Assembly: GCA_958450325.1 (NCBI GenBank)
Contig: OY288257.1
Coordinates: forward strand, 17,069,873-17,133,872
Length of the DNA stretch: 64,000 bases
From: Agrostemma githago
Taxonomy: Eukaryota; Streptophyta; Magnoliopsida; Caryophyllales; Caryophyllaceae
Reading direction: 5' to 3'
Position numbers and translations under genes: made by a program. Shown in pieces: positions 9,830 to 21,333 of this stretch; within the stretch, counting starts at the first letter, position 1; the number at the start of each line of letters is the position of its first letter. Below the pieces are notes generated by a model. That model had not been told where the DNA came from and made no database searches. It saw only the letters and a list, made by a program, of their open reading frames with translations.

Positions 9830-12505
9830 TTAAGATACCGGACTATCGGCGAGGAATTCGGCTACAACCCGGCCTTTGATGGCTTTCAATGGTACGAACT
9901 TGAGATCGAATTCTGGTAACATTAAAGTCCATCTGGACATCCTGCCGTTAAGGATGGGCTTTCCGAACAGGTACTTGATGGGATCCATTTTGGACAGAAA
10001 ATGTACCTCGTGACTGAGCATATAGTGTCGGAGCTTTTTAGTGGCCCAAACTAAAGCCAGGCACGTCTTTTCGAGCATTGTATACTTGCACTCGTATTCC
10101 AAGAACTTCTTACTGATGTAGTAAATAGCCCGTTCTTCTGAATCGACTGTCTGGGCCAGCATAGCCCCCATGGCTGTCTCAGTCGTTGTTAGGTATAACG
10201 AGAAAGGCAGGCCGGGTTGAGGTGGCATTAATACCGGCGGAGCAGACAAAATCTCCTTGATTTTATCGAAAGCCGTTTGACATTTATCGTCCCACAGTGT
10301 TCGTTCTCCTATCTTCAGTTTCTTGAAAATGGGTTCACAAACCATGGTTAGCTTTGAAATGAAGCGACTGATATATTGGACTTTCCCGAGAAACCCCCTT
10401 ATTTCTTTCTCGGTTTTAGGTGGCTGCATCTCGGTAATGGCTTTGATTTTAGCTGGGTCGACCTCGATGCCGCGTTGGCTAGCGATATGGCCCAGTAATT
10501 TGCCCGATATTACCCCGAAACTAACCTTTTGAGGGTTTAGTCTCATGTTGTATTTGCGCAGTCGGGTGAAGAATTTTCTTAGGGCCGCGATGTGCCCGCT
10601 TCGATCTTTGGACTTGACGATCATGTCGTCCACATAAACCTCTACTTCCCTATGCATCATATCGTGTAATAAGGTAGTTACGGTTCGTTGATAAGTGGCC
10701 CCGGCGTTGATGAGACCAAATGGCATAACGGTGTAACAGTAAGTACCCCAAGGTGTAGTGAAGGTGGTCTTACTCATGCCTTCTTCTGCCATCTTGATTT
10801 GATTGTATCCAGCATACCCGTCCATAAATGATAAGAGGGCATGATCGGCCGTGTTATCCACCAGTATGTCAATGTGTGGTAACGGAAAATCGTCTTTTGG
10901 GCTGGCCTTATTAAGGTCCCGAAAGTCTACACATACCCGCACCTTACCGTCCTTTTTAGGTACCGGCACGATGTTTGCAACCCAGTCTGGATATTCAGAC
11001 ACTTGTATAAAGCCCGCTTTGAATTGCTTGTCGACTTCTTCTTTGACTTTGAGAGACCATTCGGGCCTCATTCTTTGGAGCTTCTGTTTTACCGGCTTGC
11101 ACCCATCATTGACGGGTATACGATGTTCAGCTATTTCCCGCCCTATCCCCGGCATGTCCTTGTAGGACCATGCGAAGACATCCTTGAACTCTTGGAGGAG
11201 GTCCGTGAATTGTTTTCTCTCCTCGGGATCTAAGGATAAGCCCAACTTAAGCATCTGGGGCTCTAAAGTGGTTCCCACATTGATGGACTCGGTTTCCTCA
11301 ATTATCGGATCTCGGGATTCCCTTTGTTCGAGCTGCTCGATCAGATGCGGAGGCAGGGGTACCTGTTCGTCGGATTTCTCAATGTCATTGCATATAAAAT
11401 TTTTGAAATTGTTTTGGAAATAAGACAAGTCGTAAGCGGAACAGTTTTCGTTATTATTAATAGTAAATTTGGAAAATAGCTCAAACAGAGCGGCCATCTG
11501 ATCGTTGGTCAGAGGCGGGATAGGGAGTGCCCTTGGGACAGGCCCCGAGACTCCAGTGGAAGCGACTAAAGGGATAGGGGTTACAGACTGGACTCTAGCA
11601 CCAGACCCTCTAGACTCGGACTCTGACTCCGACTCTGACTCAGACTCAGACTCGGACTCGGTATCCCGCATGTCTCCTTCCCCGATGGTCATCTTGTAGA
11701 CTCGACCCTGGTTGTTGGTCCACTTAATGGTCTTCCTCAAGGCCCTTTTCCCGGTGTCTGCACCAACTTCGGAGATTACCTTCGTCGGATCGAACCGGTT
11801 ACTGCGGAGGATCAGATTGACTAGATCTTCTTTAGGAGTGGGGATGGCTTTGTCCTCCCCAAATAGGAGTCCCAGCACGGGCTCGGATTTGTCGGCACCT
11901 TCCTTGGATTCTGTCTGGACGAGGGCAAATATGTCATCGGGAATGAAATTGCATTCCCGAGCCATTTTGATCTCGGGATATGTGATGGTGGGTCGGTAGA
12001 GGCCCACTTGAATAGCCCCGAATACTGGAGTGACGAAGTAGTCGGTTAGTTTTGGGCTATAAGGGCCCAAGTGGGTACCCTTGATGATGTTTTGGGCCTT
12101 CTGAAAATCGACCTGAACCATGTTTTCCGGGGTCGCAGCATACCCTAGGACGATTTGTGATTCTCCGTCGTTTAGAACTTCGATGATCTTCCCAGCCGGA
12201 ATATATGGTCTCGAAGTAGCCCCCATTAAATAGCCCAAGTTTTGTAGCATCGTATCGATGCTAGTGGTGAAATAGGGTCTGAAGAGATATTCCCCTTCAA
12301 TCATTCCCACGAAATCAAATCCCCGTGGGTCGGCCCGGCCCGTGGCGTTGCAGCTTGCCACGGTCATGGGAGTTGCCTCTAGAGTGATGATACCGTCTTG
12401 TAGAGGCATCTTGACCGTCCTATGAAGGGTAGAGGATACGGCCTTGACTGCATGGATCCAAGGCCTTCCGAGTAGTAGATTGAAGGATGAGGTGACATCA
12501 ATCAC
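9830..12505 (-). pseudogene. Tat protease C-terminus, reverse transcriptase and first RNase H
   Basis: This long open segment (891 codons) opens with the protease tail (LLLGRPWIH). An acidic linker with a Ser-Glu dipeptide run (about residues 283-297) follows. The reverse transcriptase shows VCVDFRDLNKASPKD, then MPFGLINAGATYQR and the catalytic YVDD box at about residue 622. The first RNase H follows (YYISKKFLEYE, TMLEKTCLALVWA); its catalytic residues look degenerate, as is common in Tat elements with a second RNase H. It converts element RNA to cDNA. A stop at the upstream end separates it from the protease core, so the polyprotein cannot be made in one piece. Confidence 0.93.
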
Positions 12506-12844
12506 CTAGAACTCCAGTTCTTTCTCAATTGGGCCCGTTATGATTGTTAATTTAAACGCCCCAGCGACCGGTTTTGAGCTCCCATCGAAAGCATGTATAG
12601 TCTACGCGGTTGGAAGGTAGTCAGCCTTGGTGATACCGAGGGCTTTGGCGGTCCTTAGAGGAAGGACATTCACAGCGGATCCATCATCGATCACGGTCAT
12701 TGGGAGGTATTTCCCTCGGCAAATGACCGTGATGTACAGGGCCAAGTTATGGGCGGCCCCGAACGGTGGAAGGTCAGACTCGGAGAAGGTGATGAGCGGG
12801 CCTTCTCCTTTGGACTTGCCCTTGAGATAGGGCATGATAGTGGC
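12506..12844 (-). pseudogene. Tat protease core, interrupted upstream by Athila element 2
   Basis: The aspartic protease active-site region reads VIDDGSAVNVLP. Two in-frame TAG codons (about 12512 and 12602) interrupt the frame before the RT segment; both could derive from CAG. The upstream end stops at the GTGGC duplication (12840-12844), where element 2 begins. Across element 2 the frame continues into gag, which shows that gag and protease were joined before the insertion. Confidence 0.8.
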
Positions 12845-13824
12845 TGGCTAGGCTTGTCGTGAGCCTCCAAATTAAAATATTTATCCACTTCTAACACAAA
12901 CTAGTACTTAGTGAAAGTAGAAGTCGAACCCACAAGGAAGGTGATTATGCCGTCTAAGTGTGTGTAAATCTATATAATTTAGTAACCGAATGGAGGGATT
13001 TTAGTGATTTTGATTCTAAGTCTAATAAACTAATGAAATAAATTAACGAAATAAAATAAACTAATATGAATGAACGATGCAACAAATATGAGAAAAATAC
13101 TTGGACCAAGCAATATCCACCATCAAGTTTAACAATTCCTTAAACTTGAAAGGCTTCAATAACTTGTTCCAAGAATAAGAACCTAGCCCTCCATACAAAA
13201 GAACTACTTGCAAAATGAACTAGAAAATGTATGTGTTTTTGAGAATTACAAATGATACTTGATGTCTTCGATGATGAATGTGATGGTGAACTTCTCCTCT
13301 TTATATAGTCATCCATGGAGCATCTTCATCAATGGCTTATAAAGCCTCATAAAATGTCTCATAAAAATGATCATAATGAAGAAGAAGAAGAATAATAAAA
13401 GAGGTGAGTAAAGAAGAAGAACAAAAGACTAGAGAAAGAATCCTATGCGAAAAAGAATCCAAGAAGGAATCCTATGCATAAATTTCTGCCGCTGGCAAGA
13501 AATTCCGCTGGCAGCGGAATTTGGAAAATCCGCTGGCAGCGGATTTTAGAAATCCTCCACTTCTTTCTTCTACTTGGTCTGGGTTTCCACTTTAACTTTG
13601 GGCTTGATTTGTCTTCACCTCCAATAGATTGTTAACACTTTAACCCAATAAACATTTCAATTACAACCCATACTACTTTTCACCCTTTAATCCACCTAAT
13701 TACACATTTTATACCTTAGCCCATCAATTACGACATGCACACAATAATCCGTCAAAACACACCCAAATCTACAAAATAGTCAACTAAATGACCCTTATAA
13801 ATCCCTAGTAAACTAGACTAATCA
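12845..13824 (-). repeat. 3' LTR of Athila element 2 (980 bp)
   Basis: Collinear with 22812-24268 but lacking about 0.48 kb. The minus-strand TATA box (GACTATATAAAG) is at 13298-13309. About 190 bp upstream of it (13489-13542) is a CCGCTGGCAGCGG array. The LTR begins directly after the purine tract at 13825. Confidence 0.93.
13489..13542. repeat. CCGCTGGCAGCGG array in the LTR of element 2
   Basis: One half copy at 13489 and two full copies at 13505 and 13530. The word is an inverted repeat with one central base. The 5' LTR carries the same array at 23933, 23949 and 23974. A larger array of the same word lies at 16815-17013. Confidence 0.75.
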
Positions 13825-13864
13825 AACATCCCCACGCTTAGACCTTTACTCGTCCTCGAGTAAA
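13825..13864 (-). promoter_or_regulatory. Polypurine tract and AGGA hairpin of element 2
   Basis: Read on the minus strand, TTTACTCG-AGGA-CGAGTAAA (13864-13845) forms a perfect 8-bp stem. The tract AAGCGTGGGGATGTT follows and abuts the LTR at 13824. It is the plus-strand primer site. Confidence 0.8.
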
Positions 13865-14232
13865 TTAAATCAAAATAATGATCCTCCACAAGGTCTATAT
13901 AGTGAAGCGTAGGTAGCTTGATACAACCAACAACTACTCTCGACTCTCACACCCCCTCCTTATACCATCCCTCAAAATATATGGTCAAAGAGAAATAATA
14001 ACCTATTCACTTAAGACCACACTACAATTAATGCTCACTCACAACCAATCAAAGTATCCAACTACATAACAATATTAAACAAATAAAAGCATATGTAGTT
14101 GACATTCACTTATTACTCCATCTCATCCTAACCCCGAATCACCCATCTAACCTCTTTATGACTCCCAAATTATGAAGAAATAGCAAAAATAGTAATCAAA
14201 ATAATGATTTATTTTTCCTAATCCCTCATTTT
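13865..14232. other. Non-coding 3' region of element 2
   Basis: No gene is seen. The sequence separates the AGGA hairpin at the LTR from the three stem-loops upstream. Confidence 0.5.
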
Positions 14233-14413
14233 GCCTAAACCGCCCGCCCTTGCGGGTTTTTCGATTTAGCTTTTATTCCTCACTTATACTCTCATGGCAC
14301 GCTTCTCGTTTCTTCATTTTACCCGGAGCACCATTTCTGGTTTTCACTCTGTCCTCGGCCATTTTCCCACTTTTGCCTAGGCGCTCGCCCTTGCGAGTTT
14401 TCACCCAGCCGGG
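14233..14413 (-). other. Three tandem stem-loops in the 3' region of element 2
   Basis: On the minus strand three units (14413-14375, 14352-14321, 14270-14233) share a core like GAAAANCCGCAAGGGCG. Flanking arms differ in sequence but pair with each other, for example CTGGGTG with CGCCTAG and CTAAATCG with CGGTTTAG. Element 4 has the same set at 42321-42500. The middle unit is degenerate here. Confidence 0.65.
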
Positions 14414-14509
14414 TTTTTTCTTTTCTTTCTTTTTTTTTCAATTCTTTTTTTTCGAAATTTTTTTTTTTTTTGGAAATATGAAATAACATATATATACAAG
14501 TATATTCCA

Positions 14510-14545
14510 CTCCCCACGCTTAAGCTCCACATTGTCCTCAATGTG
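14510..14545 (-). promoter_or_regulatory. Second AGGA hairpin and purine tract in element 2
   Basis: CACATTG-AGGA-CAATGTG (14545-14528 on the minus strand) forms a perfect 7-bp stem. It is followed by GAGCTTAAGCGTGGGGAG, a close match to the purine tract at the LTR. It lies about 0.7 kb upstream of the 3' LTR, just after the ORF-1-like gene. Confidence 0.65.
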
Positions 14546-14599
14546 AGGAAAAATAAAGAAAAAGACATAGAAAACGAGAAGAAGGAATATACCAAGCAA

Positions 14600-16050
14600 T
14601 CAAGTGCCGGGGGAATCCCCAGTGTCATCTTCCTTAGAGGTGGTAGTTTGCTCCTCAATCTCGGCAAGGATCTCGGACAATGGTGGTCGAGCGTCCGGAA
14701 ACCGTGCTAAGAGAGCACGAGACATAGTTCTCATCAAGTCTCTAGTCTCCAAGGTAGCGGCATGAGTCTCCTCCAACCGTGCACGCATGTCATGTATCAT
14801 AGCATAGGTCGAGGCACACCAAGCATCTATCTTTGTAAACCAAGCTTCTTGATCCACTTTTAACTCATTATTCGCTCCCTCCAAAGCATCCATACTCTTA
14901 TTCTTCTCACAACTTCTCTCTTCATTCACACTTTTATTTTTCACCCGAGCACCTTCTCCTTTTTCACGAGCTTGACCATCCTCATCACTCTCATCTTCTT
15001 CACTCTCAACATCGTTATCACTTCCCTCTTCCTCCTCCTCCTCATCATCATCAATGTCACGATCCCGGGGAACAAAGAAATCTTCCGAAACTTCACCATA
15101 GACCAAAGGATCATCCTCGGGTCTCGGCAATTGTAGATAAGATTCATGATTCTTTCCCCAACGATAATAATAAGACCCTTTTACTTTCATGCGAGGTCGT
15201 AACATCTTAGCGTGAATCAAACAAGGAATATCAAAGAGGTAATTATCAAGTAACGGATTCTCCCCCTCAAAGTAAGGAATATCAAAGAGGTACCATTTAG
15301 AATTCCCCCATCCTTAGTACCCAAAGCTATGCTAGATGAAACAAAAAGACCAACCCAATCGGGAACACCTTCACCATCCGGCATCATAGCTTTCAAGTAA
15401 CCAAAATAAGAGTGGGAAGCTTGTTAGGCTCCCCCTTACAAAGGAATGAGTTAACAATCAAACGATTAGCAAGTCGAAGACATGGGTTAGGAATACTTGA
15501 ACTCAACTCACCGGATTTACCACCCAAAAGCAACCCCGTAACCTCTTGCCACCAAATCCCTCTCTCTCTCTCTCACCCCCACATACTCCTTTTCACACAT
15601 ATCCCGAATACCAAAAGCTTCCCTCAACTTCGCATACGTCAACTCATGAGCTTTACCATTCAATTTGAAGCTAATTGCGGGTACAAGTTTAGTGCTTTTT
15701 TTTTGAAATCGATATGGTGGAAAAGAACTCAAGTGTATACCTTCGATAAGTATGAGCTCCCTTCTCCATAAATTCTTCTAAACCCACATTTTTCATTAGC
15801 TTGGTCATGACATCAAGCATCCCTAATTTCTCAAGAGTAGAACAACAAAGAAATCGAGTTCCCCTCATCTCCTTCTTAGATAACCTATCCCAAATTGGGT
15901 CTTGAGCTTTAGTTAACCAAGATGGTTTGGTAACGGGAATATGTTTAGGATGGACGGGTTTGGCTTGAGGTTTTTTAGTAGCGGTTTTGGATTTCTTTGG
16001 TGGTGGTGTAGAAACGGTAGTGGAGTAATTTTTTTCTTTTAGCTCTCCCC
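14600..16050 (-). pseudogene. ATHILA ORF-1-like (env-position) gene of element 2, disrupted
   Basis: The protein occupies the place where retroviruses carry env. It is related to the gene at 40888-42116: around 15800-15700 the frame reads HTYRRYTLEFFST, and nearby ELTYAKLREAFGI matches FTELREALGIAP in element 4. The N-terminal part (about 16030-15740) has a Lys- and Pro-rich start. The C-terminal segment (15220-14600, 206 codons) has a strongly acidic run (DDDEEEEEE) and a helix-rich tail ending at 14600. At least two frameshifts separate the parts. The function of this family is unknown; membrane fusion is not evident from the sequence. The exact start is not resolved. Confidence 0.65.
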
Positions 16051-17265
16051 GTCTCTCAATTAGTAATCAAGAAAATCCTCACTCACAAATCACTCGTTTT
16101 TTTTTTCAATCACTCAAAATTTCTCACCATCACAACAAAAAATATCAATGACACAAGTGATTCAAATAACACGAGGAGAAAGAAAAACCCATAATTGAGC
16201 AAGAATAAGAAAAATTCAAGCTGCTAATCAATGGGAAGAGGTAAAATTCGAAGAATGGAAAGATTAATATGAAAATTATACCTCGGGAAGATGAAAAAGA
16301 GTCAATGGATGGTCTCCTTGCATTAATTTGAATCGAAATTGACCCAATTGGTAAAAAAATCAAATTCGAATTTTGGAACCCGAGGGCAGAAAAACTCGAT
16401 TTTTTTTACTTTTTGGGTAAAATTATGTGTTAAAATGATAGGAATTGTAATGGGCAATGATAAATAAGTGATTTTGAAGTGATTTGGGACAAAATTGAAT
16501 CAAATTGAATGAGTTTTGATGAGATTTTGGGAGGAACAAGTTGTAGTAATTATTTAAGAATATAGAAGATGAAGGTAAGTTGTAGAGTAAGGAAAAAGAA
16601 ATATAAAAAAAATAGAAGTAACGAAGTACCTGCTGCATAGAACCCGAACCACCACCAGCAACACCCCGACGCGGCACCATCTCGACAACAACCAGACTTC
16701 AAACCAACAACAGTCAGCACACCGAACCAGTAGCAAACAGCACACTGAACCAACATTGAAACACTAGCGACTACTCTGAACCAGCACAGTAAAAACAACA
16801 CGACTTTGCCATTGCCGCTGACAGCGGTCGATTTTCCGCGGCCAGCGGCCAACTCAGCCTCACCACCGGCGACATTACTACTTCCTGATCCGGCCTCCGC
16901 TGCCAGCGGCGTACTTCAGTCGCGCCCAGCGGCCGTTTGCATCTTCCAGCGGCACATATTTGAGTTCATGATTCGTGTCCGCTACCAGCGGCGTGTGGGG
17001 CCGCGCCCAGCTGCTTGAATGTGTTGATGTTGATGCTATTGTGGGTCGACATTGATAGCTCGGTCGTTTGTTATGGTATCCGACAATTGATTGCTTTTTT
17101 TTTTAACTCGAATTACAAAATAGAATTACGTCGATTTCATATTCGAGAAGCGTACCTACAAAATAGGAAAATAAAATTAATTAGAAAATTTAAAAATTAT
17201 TCTAAAATAACGGGAAATAAATAAAAATGATGAAAAATAGAAGAAATAAAAGAAAAGAAAAGACA
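16051..17265. other. Non-coding region between integrase and ORF-1 of element 2, with palindromes
   Basis: AT-rich on the ORF side. At 16815-17013 lies the GC-rich palindrome array. The small open frames here are low-complexity and not supported as genes. Confidence 0.5.
16815..17013. repeat. CCGCTGNCAGCGG array upstream of the ORF-1-like gene
   Basis: Copies or half copies start at 16815, 16836, 16897, 16920, about 16940, 16979 and 17001. Neighbouring copies are 20-23 bp apart. The inverted repeat CCGCTG...CAGCGG is the same word as in the LTRs of this element. Confidence 0.75.
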
Positions 17266-17285
17266 GGTTGCCTCCCGACAAGCGC
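17266..17285 (-). other. Post-integrase motif GCGCTTNNCGGGAGGCAACC
   Basis: A near-identical word lies at 39691-39710 after the integrase of element 4, on the element's strand. It sits in otherwise diverged non-coding sequence. Confidence 0.55.
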
Positions 17286-17299
17286 CTTAGTTAACGTCG

Positions 17300-18458
17300 T
17301 GGCTCGACCTAAAGAGAACGGATTCAATCTTCATAAATTGGGTCAGAAATATTTATTTCCTCGACCGTTTCCTTTTGAAACCCATCATAATACGGCTTAA
17401 CACGATGTCCGTTTACTTTGAAAACCTTATCCGTAGAAAAACTACGAATCTCCACCGCTCCATGTGAAACGGACCAACCCACCGGGATCGCAATTTTCCC
17501 GGAAATAACCGAAGACGAGACATAAAAAGCAACACTTTTTGTCCCACGGTGAAGGTTTTCCGAGCCAACATTTTATCGTGTCATGCTTTGGTTCGATCTT
17601 TAAATATCGCGGCATTCTCATATGACTCGTTCCTAATCATCTCTTCGAGCTCTTGTAGTTGCAATTTCTGATACTCACCCGATTCATCCATCCTCATATT
17701 CAAATATTTCACCGCCCAATAGGCCTTGTGATCAAGTTCAACCGGGAGATGACAAGACTTACCAAAGACTAATCGATAGGGTGACATACCAATCGGAGTC
17801 TTATAAGCTGTTCTATAGGCCCATAAAGCGTCATCGAGCATCATGCTCCAATCTTTCCGATTCGGGTTTATCGTTTTCTCCAATATAGATTTCACCTCTC
17901 GATTAGACACCTCGGCTTGCCCATTGGTTTGAGGATGATAAGTGGTGGACACCTTGTGGGTAACAAAGTATTTCTTTAACAATGCGCCAACCGTCCTATT
18001 GCAAAAATGGGTGCCTCTATCACTTATCAAAGCCCGGGAAATTCCGAACATAGAAAAGATGTTAGATTTAACAAAATCTACAACAACTTTAGAATCGTTA
18101 GTCATAGTGGGTTTAGCTTCCACCCACTTCGAGACATAATCAATAGCAAGGAGAATATACAAATACCCATGAGACACGGGAAATGGACCCATAAAATCAA
18201 TACCCCATACATCAAAAATTTCACAATAAATCATAGGGGTTTGAGGCATCTCATTTCGACGTGAAATGTTACGGCTCCTTTGGCAATTGTCACATGTCTT
18301 AACAAAGCCATGAGCATCATGACATAAGCTAGGCCAATAAAAACCACAATCTAGTACCTTTCGTGCGGTACGTCTAGCTCCAAAATGGCCTCCACAAGCA
18401 TATGAATGACAAAAGGCAAGTATAGAGCTCACCTCACTCTCTGGTACACACCTCCGTA
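17300..18458 (-). pseudogene. Integrase of Athila element 2, disrupted
   Basis: The main open segment is 18432-17581. Zinc-binding residues are His9, His16, Cys47 and Cys50 of that segment. The catalytic triad is Asp79 (WGIDFMG), Asp138 (ISDRGTHF) and Glu174 (GQAEVSNRE), with the standard 35-residue gap. A TGA at 17581-17583 stands where element 4 has Trp (KAWHDKM), so it is a TGG to TGA change. The C-terminal part continues to about 17300 (LFPGKLRSRWVGPF) and is then frameshifted relative to element 4. A frameshift near 18650 separates it from RNase H. Confidence 0.88.
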
Positions 18459-19898
18459 CTATTTGGTCCGCACAATGTTTCCATAGGTAAGGATCGTCCC
18501 AAACATAGTATTTAGCATCACTACGAATCTTCTCCTTTTGGGATTTTGAAAAACATGTAGGAAATTCATTGGAAACAAGAAAGTTAACAATGTTTGCATA
18601 CCAAGGAAGAACGGAAGTAAGAGCAAAGAGTGTTTCATCGGGAAATGAACCCCGAATATAGGCGCCACTAGCCTATCTTGATTCACCAATCGACTTAAGT
18701 GGTCCGCGACCCCATTCTCGGCTCCTTTCTTATCTTTGACCTTTAAGTCAAATTCACTCAATAATAGAACCCATCGAATGAGCCTCGGTTTGGCCTCCTT
18801 CTTTGTCATCAAATACCTAAGAGCTGCGTGATCGGTGTAAACCACCACTTTGGTACCAAGCAAGTAAGAACGGAACTTCTCTAAAGCAAACACTACTGCT
18901 AACATCTCCTTCTCGGTAGTAGAGTAGTTCTTTTGGGCCTCGTTAAGGGTCAAAGATGCATAGTAAATCACATGAGGTATCCTTCCAACTCTTTGACCCA
19001 AAATGGCACCAATGGCATAGTCACTCGCATCACACATGAGTTCAAATGGGAGTGACCAATCCGGAGCTTTGATTATCGGTGCCGAGGTTAACTTCTCCTT
19101 CAACTTGTCAAACGCCTCCTTGCATGCCAAATCGAACTCAAAATCTACTTTCTTTTGCAACAACTTGCATAATGGTGAAGCCATTTTAGAGAAATCCTTG
19201 ATAAATCTCCTAGAGAAACCTGCATGACCAAGGAAAGAACGAACTTCACGCACATTAGTTGGATAAGGAAGAGATTGAATTGTGTCAATTTTGGCTTTAT
19301 CGACCTCAATACCCTTAGATGAAACCACATGACCTAGGACAATACCTTGTTCTACCATGAAATGACATTTTTCCGAATTAAGAACAAGGTTAGAGTTAAT
19401 ACATCTCTTAAGTACAAGGGATAGATGAAATAAGCAATTATCAAACGAGTCACCATGCACGGTAAAGTCATCCATGAAAACTTCAATGAAATTCTCAACA
19501 TATTCTGAAAATATACTAACCATACATCGTTGAAAAGTCGTGGGGGCATTACATAGCCCAAATGGCATGCGTTGATATGCGAAAGTACCAAATGGACAAG
19601 TAAAAGTGGTTTTTTCTTGATCCTCGGGCGCAATTGCTACTTGAAAATAGCCCGAGTACCCATCTAAAAAGCAATAAAAGGCCTTACCGGCAAGCCTCTC
19701 TAGCATTTGATCGATGAAAGGTAGAGGGAAATGGTCCTTCCTAGTCACCGCATTGAGTCGACGGTAATCAATGCAAACGCGCCACCCAGTTTGAACATGG
19801 GTGGGAACCAACTCTCCATGTTGATTCTCTATTACCGTCACTCCACTCTTCTTTGGTACAACTTGTGTGGGACTCACCCACTTGCTATCCGAGATTGG
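18459..19898 (-). pseudogene. Reverse transcriptase and RNase H of Athila element 2
   Basis: Open from 19877 to 18459. RT motifs: VCIDYRRLNAVTRKD, MPFGLCNAPTTFQR and the catalytic FMDDF box at about residue 132. RNase H follows: FELMCDASDYAIGAIL, TTEKEMLAVVFALEKFR, YTDHAALRYL, ending near ADHLSRL. After that the frame shifts, and the true continuation lies in another frame, as comparison with element 4 shows. It is the polymerase of the element. A TAA at 19899-19901 separates it from the protease part. Confidence 0.92.
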
Positions 19899-21333
19899 TT
19901 AAATTATACCCACTTGCAAGAGCTTCAAGATCTCCTTCTTCACCACCTCCATCATAGGTGGGTTCAATCTCCTTTGGGGTTGCCTCACCGGTTTGGCATC
20001 TTCTTCTAGGAAAATGTGATGCATACAAGTGGTTGGATTAATGCCTTTGATATCGGCTATAGTCCATCCAATTGCTAACTTATTCTCCTTAAGAACCTCC
20101 ACCAGCCTTGCTTCTTGCTCTTCCGTGAGCTTGTTAGAAATGATGACGGGTAAGGTCTCACCATCTCCTAGAAACACATACTTCAAATGATCCGGCAAGG
20201 GTTTTAATTCTACCACGGGTGCCTGCACAACTGAAGGTAACAATTTCTCACGAGGCAAAGTTAGTGTTAGTGGTTTAGAAAAAGACGACATAATAGGTGA
20301 AGTCTCCATCTTGGATAAGGAAATCACAACCTCCTGCAAGTTACTAGAAAGAGTTAGATCCAATTCATTACAATATAAGCTATTATCAATAGCCACAACC
20401 AACTCATCTTGTCCTTCTAGGTTGAACACATCTTGCACTATGGGCTCCAAAACATCAATCATATAACAAGAATGGTCGTCACGTGGATATTTCATTGAAT
20501 CATAGATGTTAAAATTAACCACTTGACCATTAGCCTCCATAGTGAGTGAACCATTAGACACATCGATTTTAGTGCTTGCGGTTTTCAAAAATGGTCTACC
20601 TAAAAGTATAGGGGTCGCATGTGAATCATGTTCCATTTCAAGCACATAAAAATCGGCGGGGAAAATGAGTTTGTCCACCATTACTAGGACATCCTCAACA
20701 ACCCCTTTGGGGTAAGCATTAGAACGATCGGCTAATTGTATTACCACCCCCGTTTTAATTAAAGGACCCAATTTCAAAAATTTATATAATGAATATGGAA
20801 GTACATTTATCGATGCACCTAAGTCTAGCATAGCATTAGGAAATGTGGTGTCTCCTACGGTGCAAGGAACGGTAAACATACCCGGGTCACTACATTTAGG
20901 TGATAATTTATGTTGAAACAAAGCCAACACATGTTCATTGACTTTAACTTTTTGGAGTCCCTTAAGCTTTTGATTCCTCTTGATAGTACACAATTCCTTA
21001 AGAAATTTAGCATATCTAGGAACACTTTTCAATAAATCAAGTAAAGGGATGTTTACCTCACATTTCCGGAAAGTTTCATAGATATCTTTATCTTGCACAG
21101 GCCGAGTCTTCCTTTTGAGTGCCTCCGGAAATGGTGGTGGGTCCACATAAGTGGGTGTCACTATCGGTGAAGACGCTTCTTGCTCCACCGGGGTTGGAAC
21201 GGTGTTCTCAACCTCAAGTTCTTCCTCCTCTTGCTCCACAATTTCCCGAATCCTATCCTGTGAACCGGGTGATTCTTTCCCACTTCGCAAAGTAATAGCA
21301 CTAGCATTAGCATTAGGTGGGGGAATAGGTTAG
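19899..21333 (-). pseudogene. Protease and N-terminal RT part of Athila element 2
   Basis: The protease active site is DLGASINVLPYSLYK, followed by the flap and ILLGRPFLKTAST. The segment ends in RQPQRRLNPPMMEVVKKE, the entry into RT, and stops at a TAA where element 4 has Phe (GMIFPISD). A TAG at about 21331-21333 separates it from gag. An acidic Glu-rich linker precedes the protease. It would cleave the polyprotein. Confidence 0.88.

Noticed and set aside
10323..11999. Plus-strand open frames within the Tat RT region
   Set aside because: They are shadows of the minus-strand polymerase and show no own domains.
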